Of a stretch of 5,169 bases of DNA, positions 1 through 4,645 are shown in pieces. Location: contig JAESUA010000140.1 of the NCBI GenBank assembly GCA_016763255.1, forward strand, positions 1-5,169, given 5' to 3'. Position 1 is the stretch's first letter; each line of letters opens with the position of its first letter. Position numbers and translations under genes: made by a program. This stretch comes from Magnetovibrio sp. GTDB taxonomy: Bacteria > Pseudomonadota > Alphaproteobacteria > Rhodospirillales > Magnetovibrionaceae. The notes beneath the pieces are model-generated. The model worked only from the letters and a program-made list of their open reading frames with translations. It did not search any database and was not told where the DNA came from.

Positions 1-1
1 A

Positions 2-52
2 TCACCGCGCTACACCACCCAGTGGGAAGAGTTGCGTGTGGTACGGGCCTAA
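2..52 (+). CDS. Possible C-terminal tail of a plus-strand gene cut by the window edge
   Basis: Reading from base 2, 16 sense codons (SPRYTTQWEELRVVRA) run to a TAA at 50-52, just 16 bases before the stop of the convergent methyltransferase gene. The residue mix (charged and aromatic, ending in a hydrophobic-basic tail) is protein-like, and convergent genes ending this close together are common. The fragment is too short to assign a family. The other plus frame starting at base 1 runs on to a TAG at 70-72, inside the methyltransferase stop region, and looks less natural. No hairpin terminator is visible between the two genes. The call could simply be chance open sequence. Confidence 0.3.
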   Translation, partial: SPRYTTQWEELRVVRA

Positions 53-68
53 TGTTTGGGCGTAAGCT

Positions 69-797
69 TTAGGATTTGCAAAATACGTTGACGCGCATGG
101 GCTGATCAAATGCGAAGCCATCTTTTTCGGCTGTGCCGAGGCGCTCAAAGGCGGCCTTAAGCTCGGCCTCAAGGCCGTCAAAGTCGTCGGCACGGTGCGG
201 GTTGATGCGCAGCATGCGCTCCTTAAACTGGGCAAAGTCGGTGTGCATGGCGGGGTGGGTGTAGGAGAACTCATTTTGCGCCTCCAAACCCAGCTCAGCG
301 GCACCTTGCAAGGCTTCGTATGCCTTGGCACGGACCATTGTTTCGTCGTGCACCGGCTGCATCAAGTCAAAATGCGGGCCTTGGGCGACCGGTTCACAAA
401 CATACAAAATGCCATCGGACTTCAACACCCGCGCAGCCTCGTTGAGGGCCAGCGCCATGTGTTCGATATCTACGTGGTGCAGGCTGTTGAAAAACACCGC
501 TACATCGATGGAATCGCTATCGAACGGCAATTTTTCGGCTCGGCCTTCAAAATAAACTTCGTCTCCCACAGGTTTTTGCGCGTGGGCTTGTTCCAATTGT
601 ATGGCGCTGCATTCCACACCAAACGCCTTGGCCCCGTGCCGGGTCATCAAACGCACCAAGTGGCCTTCGCCGCAGCCGATATCGATGACCTTTTTACCCT
701 GTAGTTCCAGGGTTGCGGTGAGGACTTCGCTGTTGCTACGCCGTGGTGCGTTGGTGGGGGCGTTAGAAGGGGCGATGGGAAGCACAGTTGCGTTCAT
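69..797 (-). CDS. Class I SAM-dependent methyltransferase (Methyltransf_11 type)
   Basis: A 242-residue cytosolic enzyme expected to transfer a methyl group from S-adenosylmethionine to an unidentified small molecule. Seen directly: motif I VIDIGCGEG at residues 37-45, the glycine-rich SAM loop. An acidic residue follows at the end of strand 2 (E62 in FGVECS, ribose binding). GRAEKLPF at 85-92 is the adenine-side motif, SLHHV is at 105-109, and ARVLKSDGILYVCEPV at 122-137 is the post-motif III strand typical of the UbiE/Methyltransf_11 group. The C-terminal ~100 residues carry no motif I recognise and probably set substrate choice. The ATG at 797 is preferred over an in-frame GTG at 848. The GTG would add 17 basic residues and lies only about 10 bases from the transcription start expected from the promoter at 866-893. 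No clear Shine-Dalgarno precedes either start. The substrate cannot be inferred from the neighbours. Confidence 0.9.
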   Translation of the reverse strand: MNATVLPIAPSNAPTNAPRRSNSEVLTATLELQGKKVIDIGCGEGHLVRLMTRHGAKAFGVECSAIQLEQAHAQKPVGDEVYFEGRAEKLPFDSDSIDVAVFFNSLHHVDIEHMALALNEAARVLKSDGILYVCEPVAQGPHFDLMQPVHDETMVRAKAYEALQGAAELGLEAQNEFSYTHPAMHTDFAQFKERMLRINPHRADDFDGLEAELKAAFERLGTAEKDGFAFDQPMRVNVFCKS

Positions 798-865
798 GGG
801 GCTGCCGTTTTTGTTGCGGCCTTTGCGGCCATTAGGGGGTCGGAGCACACGTTATCATTAGGGGG

Positions 866-893
866 AATATAGAGAGATTTTCCATCTGGACAA
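866..893 (-). promoter_or_regulatory. Candidate sigma-70-like promoter of the methyltransferase gene
   Basis: Read on the minus strand, TTGTCC (893-888, 4 of 6 to the consensus -35) is followed after 16 bases by TATATT (871-866, 5 of 6 to the consensus -10). Transcription would begin near 858-860, giving a leader of about 60 bases before the ATG at 797. The site lies in the 124-base gap behind the transglycosylase gene, so the methyltransferase could be expressed independently. The call is based on consensus matching only. Confidence 0.42.
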
Positions 894-972
894 TGGCGTC
901 TTTTAGGACGAGCGCACGGCCGAGGCAACTGTGAACAAAAAAAATGGGCAGGAGCGTTTGTTTATCAAAAGC

Positions 973-1878
973 TCAGTTGGTGTTGGTTTGACGCCAAGAT
1001 GCCAGTTGCGCCTGGCGGCGCTGGGCAAACGTATCCGCACGGCTTTGACCGGATGTATTGCGCATGAAATTTGCGCCCGGTTTTAGGGCATTGACGCGGT
1101 TGGTGATTTCTTGCCCGGCGCGTACGGACGTTGGGGTATCGCGGCGCATTTGGAAGGCGCGATTGAAGCGCTGGGTCAGCGAGCGGTCGGGCTGCACAAT
1201 GGATGATTTGCGCACGGTGGGTGTCGGGGCCTTAGACGTGCTGGCGGTGACAAAATCGGCCTGGGCTGTTTGCTGCCAAAAATTTGAGATTTTAAGGCGA
1301 TACGTCTGATTGAGCTTCGGGGTGGTGGAGTGATAATCACCAGCCGCCTGAATCCATGATTGTGAGACAGCGTAGCGTGATTTGAGAAAATCCGCCGCAT
1401 AAGCGGCATTGGTGCGGGCATCAAAGGCCTTTTCGATGCTGGCAAAAGCATCGGGGTGATATTTCAGGTTGATCTGCATGCAGCCGACATCGATGTTTTG
1501 CACCCCATCGGCACGCAACGACTTCACAAAGGCCACCGCGTCGCTACGATTGGGCAAATAATGCCCACGCCCACCGGTCGTAACGGTCCATGGCCAGGCA
1601 ATTATTTCCCCCCGGCCTTGATCCGTTTGCTCAAACCAGCGGCCCGATTCAGCCAGTGAAATGGCCTGCAAAAGTCCCTTGGGAATGCCCTTGGTGCGTT
1701 CTTGGTGTGCAATCGCAGTGATGCAAGTATTAGCTTCTTTTTCAAAGGCTTGTACGGAATTTGGTAAGGGTGAAGAAAGGGCGCGATCGGCAAAAAGCAG
1801 GACAACGCCAACGGCCAGCCCGGCCATGATCGGACGGGTGTAGGCCAAACGAAAAAGGGGTGTTGCAGTCATCATCAT
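973..1878 (-). CDS. Exported lytic transglycosylase with SLT domain
   Basis: A 301-residue protein expected to cleave the MurNAc-GlcNAc bond of peptidoglycan in the periplasm, leaving 1,6-anhydroMurNAc. Seen: a basic N-terminus and a hydrophobic stretch at about residues 17-30, ending near RALSS (32-36), which reads as a signal peptide or membrane anchor. The SLT (goose-lysozyme-like) domain spans roughly 50-185. It includes SLAESGRW (74-81) with the catalytic Glu77 in the ES motif, DVGCMQIN (130-137), which is the family's G-x-M-Q-I/V-N strand, and AYAADFLKSRY to AAGDYHS (159-184). An insert holding WPWTV (95-99) between the first two motifs marks a subtype seen in alphaproteobacteria. The ~115-residue tail is Q/R/T-rich and probably disordered. 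Three ATG codons in a row open the gene and no Shine-Dalgarno sits in front of them. Instead, an 8-codon minicistron (1901-1875) with TAAGG five bases ahead ends in a TGA overlapping the first ATG, suggesting coupled translation. A dedicated role, for instance in flagellum or secretion assembly, is not shown by the context. Confidence 0.9.
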   Translation of the reverse strand: MMMTATPLFRLAYTRPIMAGLAVGVVLLFADRALSSPLPNSVQAFEKEANTCITAIAHQERTKGIPKGLLQAISLAESGRWFEQTDQGRGEIIAWPWTVTTGGRGHYLPNRSDAVAFVKSLRADGVQNIDVGCMQINLKYHPDAFASIEKAFDARTNAAYAADFLKSRYAVSQSWIQAAGDYHSTTPKLNQTYRLKISNFWQQTAQADFVTASTSKAPTPTVRKSSIVQPDRSLTQRFNRAFQMRRDTPTSVRAGQEITNRVNALKPGANFMRNTSGQSRADTFAQRRQAQLASWRQTNTN

Positions 1879-1924
1879 ACGGTAGTTGATGCAACGGACA
1901 TGCCAGCCTTAGGTGAATTTGGGA

Positions 1925-2464
1925 CTAATCGGGAAGGCTGTCGTCGCCCGCACCCAATGCGCGCTGCATGAACACGGTATCGACCCAGGCACCAAACTTA
2001 AAACCGGTGGATTTAAGATAGCCTGCCTGCACAAAGCCTTGGCGTTGGTGCAAGGTGATGGAGGCCGCATTTTGCGCCCCACCGATGACCGCGACCATTT
2101 GGCGGTAACCCAATTCGGTGCAGCGTTCGATCAAGGTGCTGAGCAATTTTGATCCGATGCCGTTGCCGGTGGCCTGGGGATCGACATAGATGGAATCTTC
2201 CACAGTATGGCGATAGGCAGAACGGGGACGGAAACTGCCGGCATAGGCAAAACCGTGCACTTCACCGTTCAATTCGGCCACGATATAGGGTGCACCGGCG
2301 TCTAGGATGCTCTGGCGGCGCGTGGAGATGGTGTCAGCACTGGGGGCCACCTCTTCGAAGCTGGCGGTGCCATTTTGCACATGATGAGCGTAAATGCGTT
2401 GAATGGCGGCCACATCGCTGGGGCTGGAATCACGGATGACGATTGGGTTGGCTTGCTCGTTCAT
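1925..2464 (-). CDS. GNAT N-acetyltransferase, phosphinothricin acetyltransferase (PAT/MddA-like) family
   Basis: A 179-residue cytosolic enzyme predicted to acetylate the amino group of a small amino-acid-like substrate with acetyl-CoA. Seen: the N-terminal IRDSSPSDVAAIQRIYAHHV (10-29), the usual start of the PAT group. TASFEEVAP (33-41) follows. The pair VEDSIYVDP (88-96) and QATGNGIG (97-104) is the Q-x-x-G-x-G acetyl-CoA pyrophosphate loop. The C-terminal block has GF, GFKFG and WVDTVFMQ, highly typical of phosphinothricin/methionine-sulfoximine acetyltransferases. Length matches the family (170-185). It begins 7 bases after the amidohydrolase stop. GGTGA overlaps that stop and lies about 7 bases before the ATG, serving as a ribosome binding site, so translation is probably coupled. 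Family members named for herbicide resistance mostly have other natural substrates (methionine sulfoximine or sulfone, other amino acids), so the exact substrate here is open. Confidence 0.9.
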   Translation of the reverse strand: MNEQANPIVIRDSSPSDVAAIQRIYAHHVQNGTASFEEVAPSADTISTRRQSILDAGAPYIVAELNGEVHGFAYAGSFRPRSAYRHTVEDSIYVDPQATGNGIGSKLLSTLIERCTELGYRQMVAVIGGAQNAASITLHQRQGFVQAGYLKSTGFKFGAWVDTVFMQRALGAGDDSLPD

Positions 2465-2471
2465 GGTGCGT

Positions 2472-3374
2472 TCACCGCTTCAATAAATTTTGATCAATGC
2501 CGGTCAAGGCCTCGATCAGGGTGGTCAAGTTTTGCGCAAGTTGTGCAAAGCCGTTTGATCGTGTGATGGTTTGTTCGTCCATGTACAGCGCGCGATTGAT
2601 CTCAATCTGCAACGCGTGGACGCCTTCTTTGGGTTTGCCATAGTTGCGGGTGGTGAAACCGCCGGCATAGGGTGTGTTCAGCACCACATGATAGCCCATA
2701 TCACCAAGCACTTGGCGTGCCAAATTGGTGATGCATTGATTGCATGAGGTTCCATTGGCATCGCCCAATACCATATCGACACGATCATTGCCGGGATCGC
2801 GATCCATGGGGCCGCCAATGGATGGCATGGAATGACAATCGATCAACAAATAAGTCCCGAACTTCTGTTTGGTGCGCTCCAGCAGCTGCGTTAAGGCGAC
2901 GTGATAGGGCTTGTAACAGTGCTCTATTCGGCTATGTGCTTCGCTGAAACTGATTTTATGGGCGTAAATTTGTGCCCCGTCGGTGACCACTTTGGCAATG
3001 GTGCCAAGCCCGGCGCGGACCCGTGGCGTGGTGGTGTTGACCCAGTTTGGTAGTTTTTCGTCAAACATGGCGGGGTCCAGTTCCCACGGTTCGCGATTCG
3101 GGTCGGTATAAGCGCGGGGAAAGTGGGCACGCAACAACGGAGCGCCAAAATGAGGGGCCTTTTCATACAGCTCGTCGACAAATGCATCTTCGGAGCGGCG
3201 CAGGGACACGGGGTCTAACTGGCTGTTTTGCACGAAAGATGCAGGGTAATCGTGGCCGCTGTGGGGCGAGGCAAACACCACCGGTGTGGTCTGCGCCAAA
3301 GGTTCGATGATGTCGAACGGCGTCTCGACTTCTTTGTCCAGGAGCGTAACAGGGCTGATGTGTGGGCTCGACAT
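2472..3374 (-). CDS. N-formylglutamate amidohydrolase family protein
   Basis: A 300-residue enzyme of the N-formylglutamate amidohydrolase family (FGase, PF05013), which hydrolyses N-formyl-L-glutamate to glutamate and formate in histidine breakdown. The metal-dependent fold is related to carboxypeptidases. Seen in order: VVFASPHSGHDYP (32-44) with the metal-site His38, RRSEDAFVDELYE (59-71), RAYTDPNREPWELD (87-100), YKPYH (154-158), LLIDCHSMPS (176-185), PYAGGFTTRNYG (235-246) and LQIEINRALYMDE (255-267). Together these are diagnostic of the family. The ATG at 3374 is chosen because the family begins close to this point. A frame running back to 3572 would add 66 residues rich in R/S/P and would run through the tRNA promoter. 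The ribosome binding site is weak. No other hut genes (hutH, hutU, hutI) are in the window, so use in histidine degradation is not supported by context. It is followed 7 bases later by the acetyltransferase gene, which suggests a shared amino-acid-derivative theme. Confidence 0.92.
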   Translation of the reverse strand: MSSPHISPVTLLDKEVETPFDIIEPLAQTTPVVFASPHSGHDYPASFVQNSQLDPVSLRRSEDAFVDELYEKAPHFGAPLLRAHFPRAYTDPNREPWELDPAMFDEKLPNWVNTTTPRVRAGLGTIAKVVTDGAQIYAHKISFSEAHSRIEHCYKPYHVALTQLLERTKQKFGTYLLIDCHSMPSIGGPMDRDPGNDRVDMVLGDANGTSCNQCITNLARQVLGDMGYHVVLNTPYAGGFTTRNYGKPKEGVHALQIEINRALYMDEQTITRSNGFAQLAQNLTTLIEALTGIDQNLLKR

Positions 3375-3527
3375 GTACTTACAGTATCCAATTGCAGGCC
3401 ATGGCGACAGTTTTTTTAGGATCTGACGAGGCCCTGATTTATTGGTGTTACAGCCAGAAAACCGCCGTGGCAACGCCAAATTGACGATGGATGTGGATGG
3501 TTTGATCTGAGAAACGCGATTGGGGGC

Positions 3528-3562
3528 TTGCCAAGTGCGCTCGTTCAGACTAAAAAGCCGCG
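3528..3562 (+). promoter_or_regulatory. tRNA-Val promoter with GC-rich discriminator
   Basis: TTGCCA (3528-3533, 5 of 6 to the -35 consensus) and TAAAAA (3551-3556, 4 of 6 to the -10) are separated by exactly 17 bases. GCCGCG follows directly at 3557-3562. A GC-rich discriminator is a known hallmark of stringently controlled stable-RNA promoters. The predicted start near 3563 leaves a ~34-base leader before the mature tRNA. The amidohydrolase gene diverges from the same 222-base region (3375-3596), but I see no convincing promoter for it there. Confidence 0.6.
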
Positions 3563-3596
3563 TCCGCCACATGATAAGGCGGTTCCGATGAAAATC

Positions 3597-3671
3597 GGGC
3601 GCGTAGCTCAGTGGGAGAGCACCTCGTTGACATCGAGGGGGTCACTGGTTCAATCCCAGTCGTGCCCACCA
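3597..3671 (+). tRNA. tRNA-Val (anticodon GAC)
   Basis: A full cloverleaf can be folded by eye. The acceptor stem is GGGCGCG with CGTGCCC (one G-T pair), and the D arm is GCTC-AGTGGGA-GAGC. The anticodon arm is CCTCG-TTGACAT-CGAGG, giving anticodon GAC at positions 34-36. A 5-base variable loop GGGTC follows, then the T arm ACTGG-TTCAATC-CCAGT, discriminator A, and a genome-encoded CCA at 3669-3671. GAC reads the valine codons GTC and GTT. The gene is intact and stands alone between its own promoter and terminator. Its 3' half is the usual target for tRNA-directed integrases, which matters for the accessory-looking stretch just downstream. Confidence 0.97.
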
Positions 3672-3673
3672 TG

Positions 3674-3702
3674 AAAACCCCCTGGGAAACCAGGGGGTTT
3701 TT
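3674..3702 (+). terminator. Rho-independent terminator of tRNA-Val
   Basis: CCCCCTGG (3678-3685) pairs perfectly with CCAGGGGG (3690-3697) across a GAAA tetraloop (3686-3689). Four A-T pairs extend the stem outward, and a run of five T (3698-3702) follows. The hairpin starts 2 bases after the tRNA CCA. The flanking A run would let it work weakly on the minus strand too, but no minus gene ends here. Confidence 0.94.
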
Positions 3703-3742
3703 CTATTGCTTGTCTTTCATGAAATTTGAGACGATTTGGCCG

Positions 3743-3762
3743 GGGCACCCATAGGGCACCCA
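3743..3762. repeat. Tandem 9-bp repeat GGGCACCCA, 11-bp period
   Basis: GGGCACCCA occurs at 3743-3751 and again at 3754-3762, so the two copies lie one helical turn apart on the same DNA face. This arrangement is typical of paired protein-binding sites. Short tandem arm-type sites of this spacing are known beside tRNA genes that host tyrosine-recombinase elements, so these could be leftover integrase arm sites, or an operator for the 80-codon gene 120 bases downstream. A 7-bp inverted repeat (TGGCCGG 3737-3743 with CCGGCCA 3802-3808) brackets the area. The repeat is seen directly; the function is inferred. Confidence 0.4.
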
Positions 3763-3881
3763 GTGACCTTGATTCGGCTCTACATTTTATCAATTAGACA
3801 ACCGGCCACAGCAAGCTCTGCCTTGCACTCCAATCGAAAGAGGCCTAATTCAGTGCGTTCAATTTAACAAGAGGTAGAGAA

Positions 3882-4124
3882 ATGCCCACCATAGGCCATG
3901 ATGCAAAACAGCCCCGCATGTCGGCACCGTTTGACCCCAAAACCAAAGCGGCAAAGATGTTCGCAGAATTTGGCAGAGGCGAGTCTGTCTCCAAGGTTTT
4001 AGATGAAATCCAAAAGGCTCATGAGAGTCGCGAATACTATGTTCTAAGCCTCTGGCGTGAAGTTCGCAACGCATTGGAAGCCAAACAAACCGATGGGAAC
4101 CACCAATCCGCAACTGCTTCATAG
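3882..4124 (+). CDS. Small orphan protein of 80 residues, function unknown
   Basis: I do not recognise this protein. The ATG at 3882 is preceded by GAGGT at 3871-3875, six bases upstream, a good ribosome binding site, which is the main reason to believe the ORF. The product is charged and mostly helical. Residues 1-19 are polar and proline-containing. Residues 20-47 (TKAAKMFAEFGRG, then SVSKVLDEIQKAH) show an A-x-x-F/L, G-x-x-S-x-x-x-V spacing that loosely recalls a helix-turn-helix. Residues 50-68 form a second amphipathic helix with YY and LWREVRNALE. The tail to residue 80 is polar. There is no signal peptide, membrane segment or metal-binding cysteine set. It stands alone after the tRNA terminator and converges with the broken gene at 4147-4393. 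A small DNA-binding regulator or a leftover mobile-element gene are both possible; neither is shown. Confidence 0.65.
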   Translation: MPTIGHDAKQPRMSAPFDPKTKAAKMFAEFGRGESVSKVLDEIQKAHESREYYVLSLWREVRNALEAKQTDGNHQSATAS

Positions 4125-4146
4125 TGTGTGGATGTAATGCTGCTAT

Positions 4147-4393
4147 TTAAGTCGCCTTGTGTTCGGCCTCTGCTTTGAGCATGTCCAGCTTGGCTAAATT
4201 ACTGTGCAGGGCGTCCCACAAATTAGCCAGATGACTCAGAATATAGCTTAGGTCAGTTGCTGAATCTGTCCAACGATCGGGGCGTAGCTCAAGCCTCGGC
4301 TATAAGCAGACAGAACCGAATTTGGTGATGATCGTTTTTTTTTGTCCGTCGGCCGGATAAATAGGTTTTTGAATGCAATAAATCTGTGGCCAT
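4147..4393 (-). pseudogene. Small gene of unknown function, apparently split by a one-base frameshift
   Basis: Two minus-strand open frames abut. The first starts at ATG 4393 and gives 34 residues (MATDLLHSKTYLSGRR to IRFCLLIAEA) before TGA at 4291-4289. The second, in another frame, is open from 4299 to TAA at 4149-4147 and encodes ELRPDRWTDSATDLSYIL, then a leucine-rich helical stretch ending AEAEHKAT. It has no good start codon of its own. Dropping a single T from the pair at 4291-4292 joins them into one 81-residue protein. The second half has a clear amphipathic pattern (L-x-x-I-L-x-x-L-x-x-L spacing), unlike random sequence. A perfect TATAAT lies just upstream (4420-4415). The family is not recognised. 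Alternatives are programmed frameshifting, a sequencing error, or chance. A run of nine A (4343-4335) in the first half is a further slippage-prone spot. It converges with the 80-residue orphan, with stops 22 bases apart. Confidence 0.45.
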
Positions 4394-4414
4394 GTCTAAT
4401 CTCATAATCCCATG

Positions 4415-4443
4415 ATTATATTATGGTTTTTGCATTTTGTGAC
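4415..4443 (-). promoter_or_regulatory. Candidate promoter for the frameshifted small gene
   Basis: On the minus strand a perfect TATAAT (4420-4415) is preceded by a 17-base spacer and GTCACA (4443-4438, 4 of 6 to the -35 consensus). The predicted start near 4407 gives a ~14-base leader to the ATG at 4393, with a weak GAG motif in between. The downstream flank holds an inverted repeat, ATAATC (4404-4409) and GATTAT (4414-4419), overlapping the -10, which could be an operator. The stretch is markedly AT-rich compared with the neighbouring genes, so a chance TATAAT is possible. Confidence 0.38.
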
Positions 4444-4645
4444 GTTTTATCAAGAGCCTATCGCGTGCCTTGGCAATGTTGTGGCCAGCAATGCTGCGTC
4501 CCGGAGATGTCGGCTGCGGGAGAAATGAGGGGGCTGCTGAGCAAATCCATAGCCGCTATGCCATAAATTATGCGATTCGGCCCTTTTGCATTGCAGCATT
4601 TTGATGTACGAAGATTGTCACCCTTTTGTGTATTTCGGAAAAATC
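4424..4645. other. Upstream region of the oxidoreductase gene, no confident gene
   Basis: This stretch should carry the control signals of the oxidoreductase gene. I see no strong plus-strand promoter. TTGGCA at 4470-4475 is a fair -35 without a matching -10. No FNR-type TTGAT-N4-ATCAA site and no sigma-54 GG-N10-GC pair were found. Short hairpins are present (CAGC-AAT-GCTG near 4487-4497, CATAA-A-TTATG near 4562-4572). I cannot match the region to the known Moco/Tuco RNA motif from memory, so a cofactor riboswitch is neither claimed nor excluded. A 47-codon open frame (4423-4566) with paired cysteines lies here but lacks a ribosome binding site. Confidence 0.3.

Noticed and set aside
195..704. 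169-codon plus-strand open frame opposite the methyltransferase
   Set aside because: It is an antisense shadow. The minus strand carries unmistakable SAM-binding motifs over the same bases, while the plus product matches no family I know.
798..848. GTG start at 848 for the methyltransferase
   Set aside because: It adds 17 basic residues without family character, has no ribosome binding site, and lies only about 10 bases from the transcription start predicted from the promoter at 866-893.
794..858. Upstream mini-ORFs ahead of the methyltransferase, analogous to the transglycosylase minicistron
   Set aside because: The ATG at 858 reaches a TAA after eight codons without touching the gene start. 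The ATG at 832 ends in a TGA overlapping the gene start but has no ribosome binding site. Neither stands out from chance.
3402..3419. GCCATGGC palindrome followed by a T run on the plus strand as a terminator
   Set aside because: The palindrome leaves no room for a loop and no plus-strand gene ends upstream.
3375..3572. 66-residue N-terminal extension of the amidohydrolase in the same frame
   Set aside because: The extension is R/S/P-rich without family character, and it would run through the tRNA promoter on the opposite strand. The family starts close to the ATG at 3374.
3703..3789. Minus-strand open frame (ending FMKDKQ) next to the tRNA, considered as an integrase C-terminus
   Set aside because: Only about 27 codons are open, and no R-H-R-Y tyrosine recombinase motif is present.
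4282..4291. 10-bp match GCGTAGCTCA to the 5' part of tRNA-Val (3601-3610), considered as a duplicated attachment site
   Set aside because: The match stops after 10 bases, involves the tRNA 5' half rather than the 3' end used by integrases, and falls inside the frame of the broken gene.
4335..4343. Run of nine T considered as a terminator tail for the 80-codon gene
   Set aside because: No stable GC-rich hairpin precedes it, and it lies over 200 bases past the gene end.
4423..4566. 47-codon plus-strand ORF with a CC-G-Q-Q-CC cysteine cluster ahead of the oxidoreductase
   Set aside because: There is no ribosome binding site, it starts inside the AT-rich promoter region of the opposite gene, and the composition is not convincing. 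It would be worth reviving only if conserved upstream of other AFOR genes.
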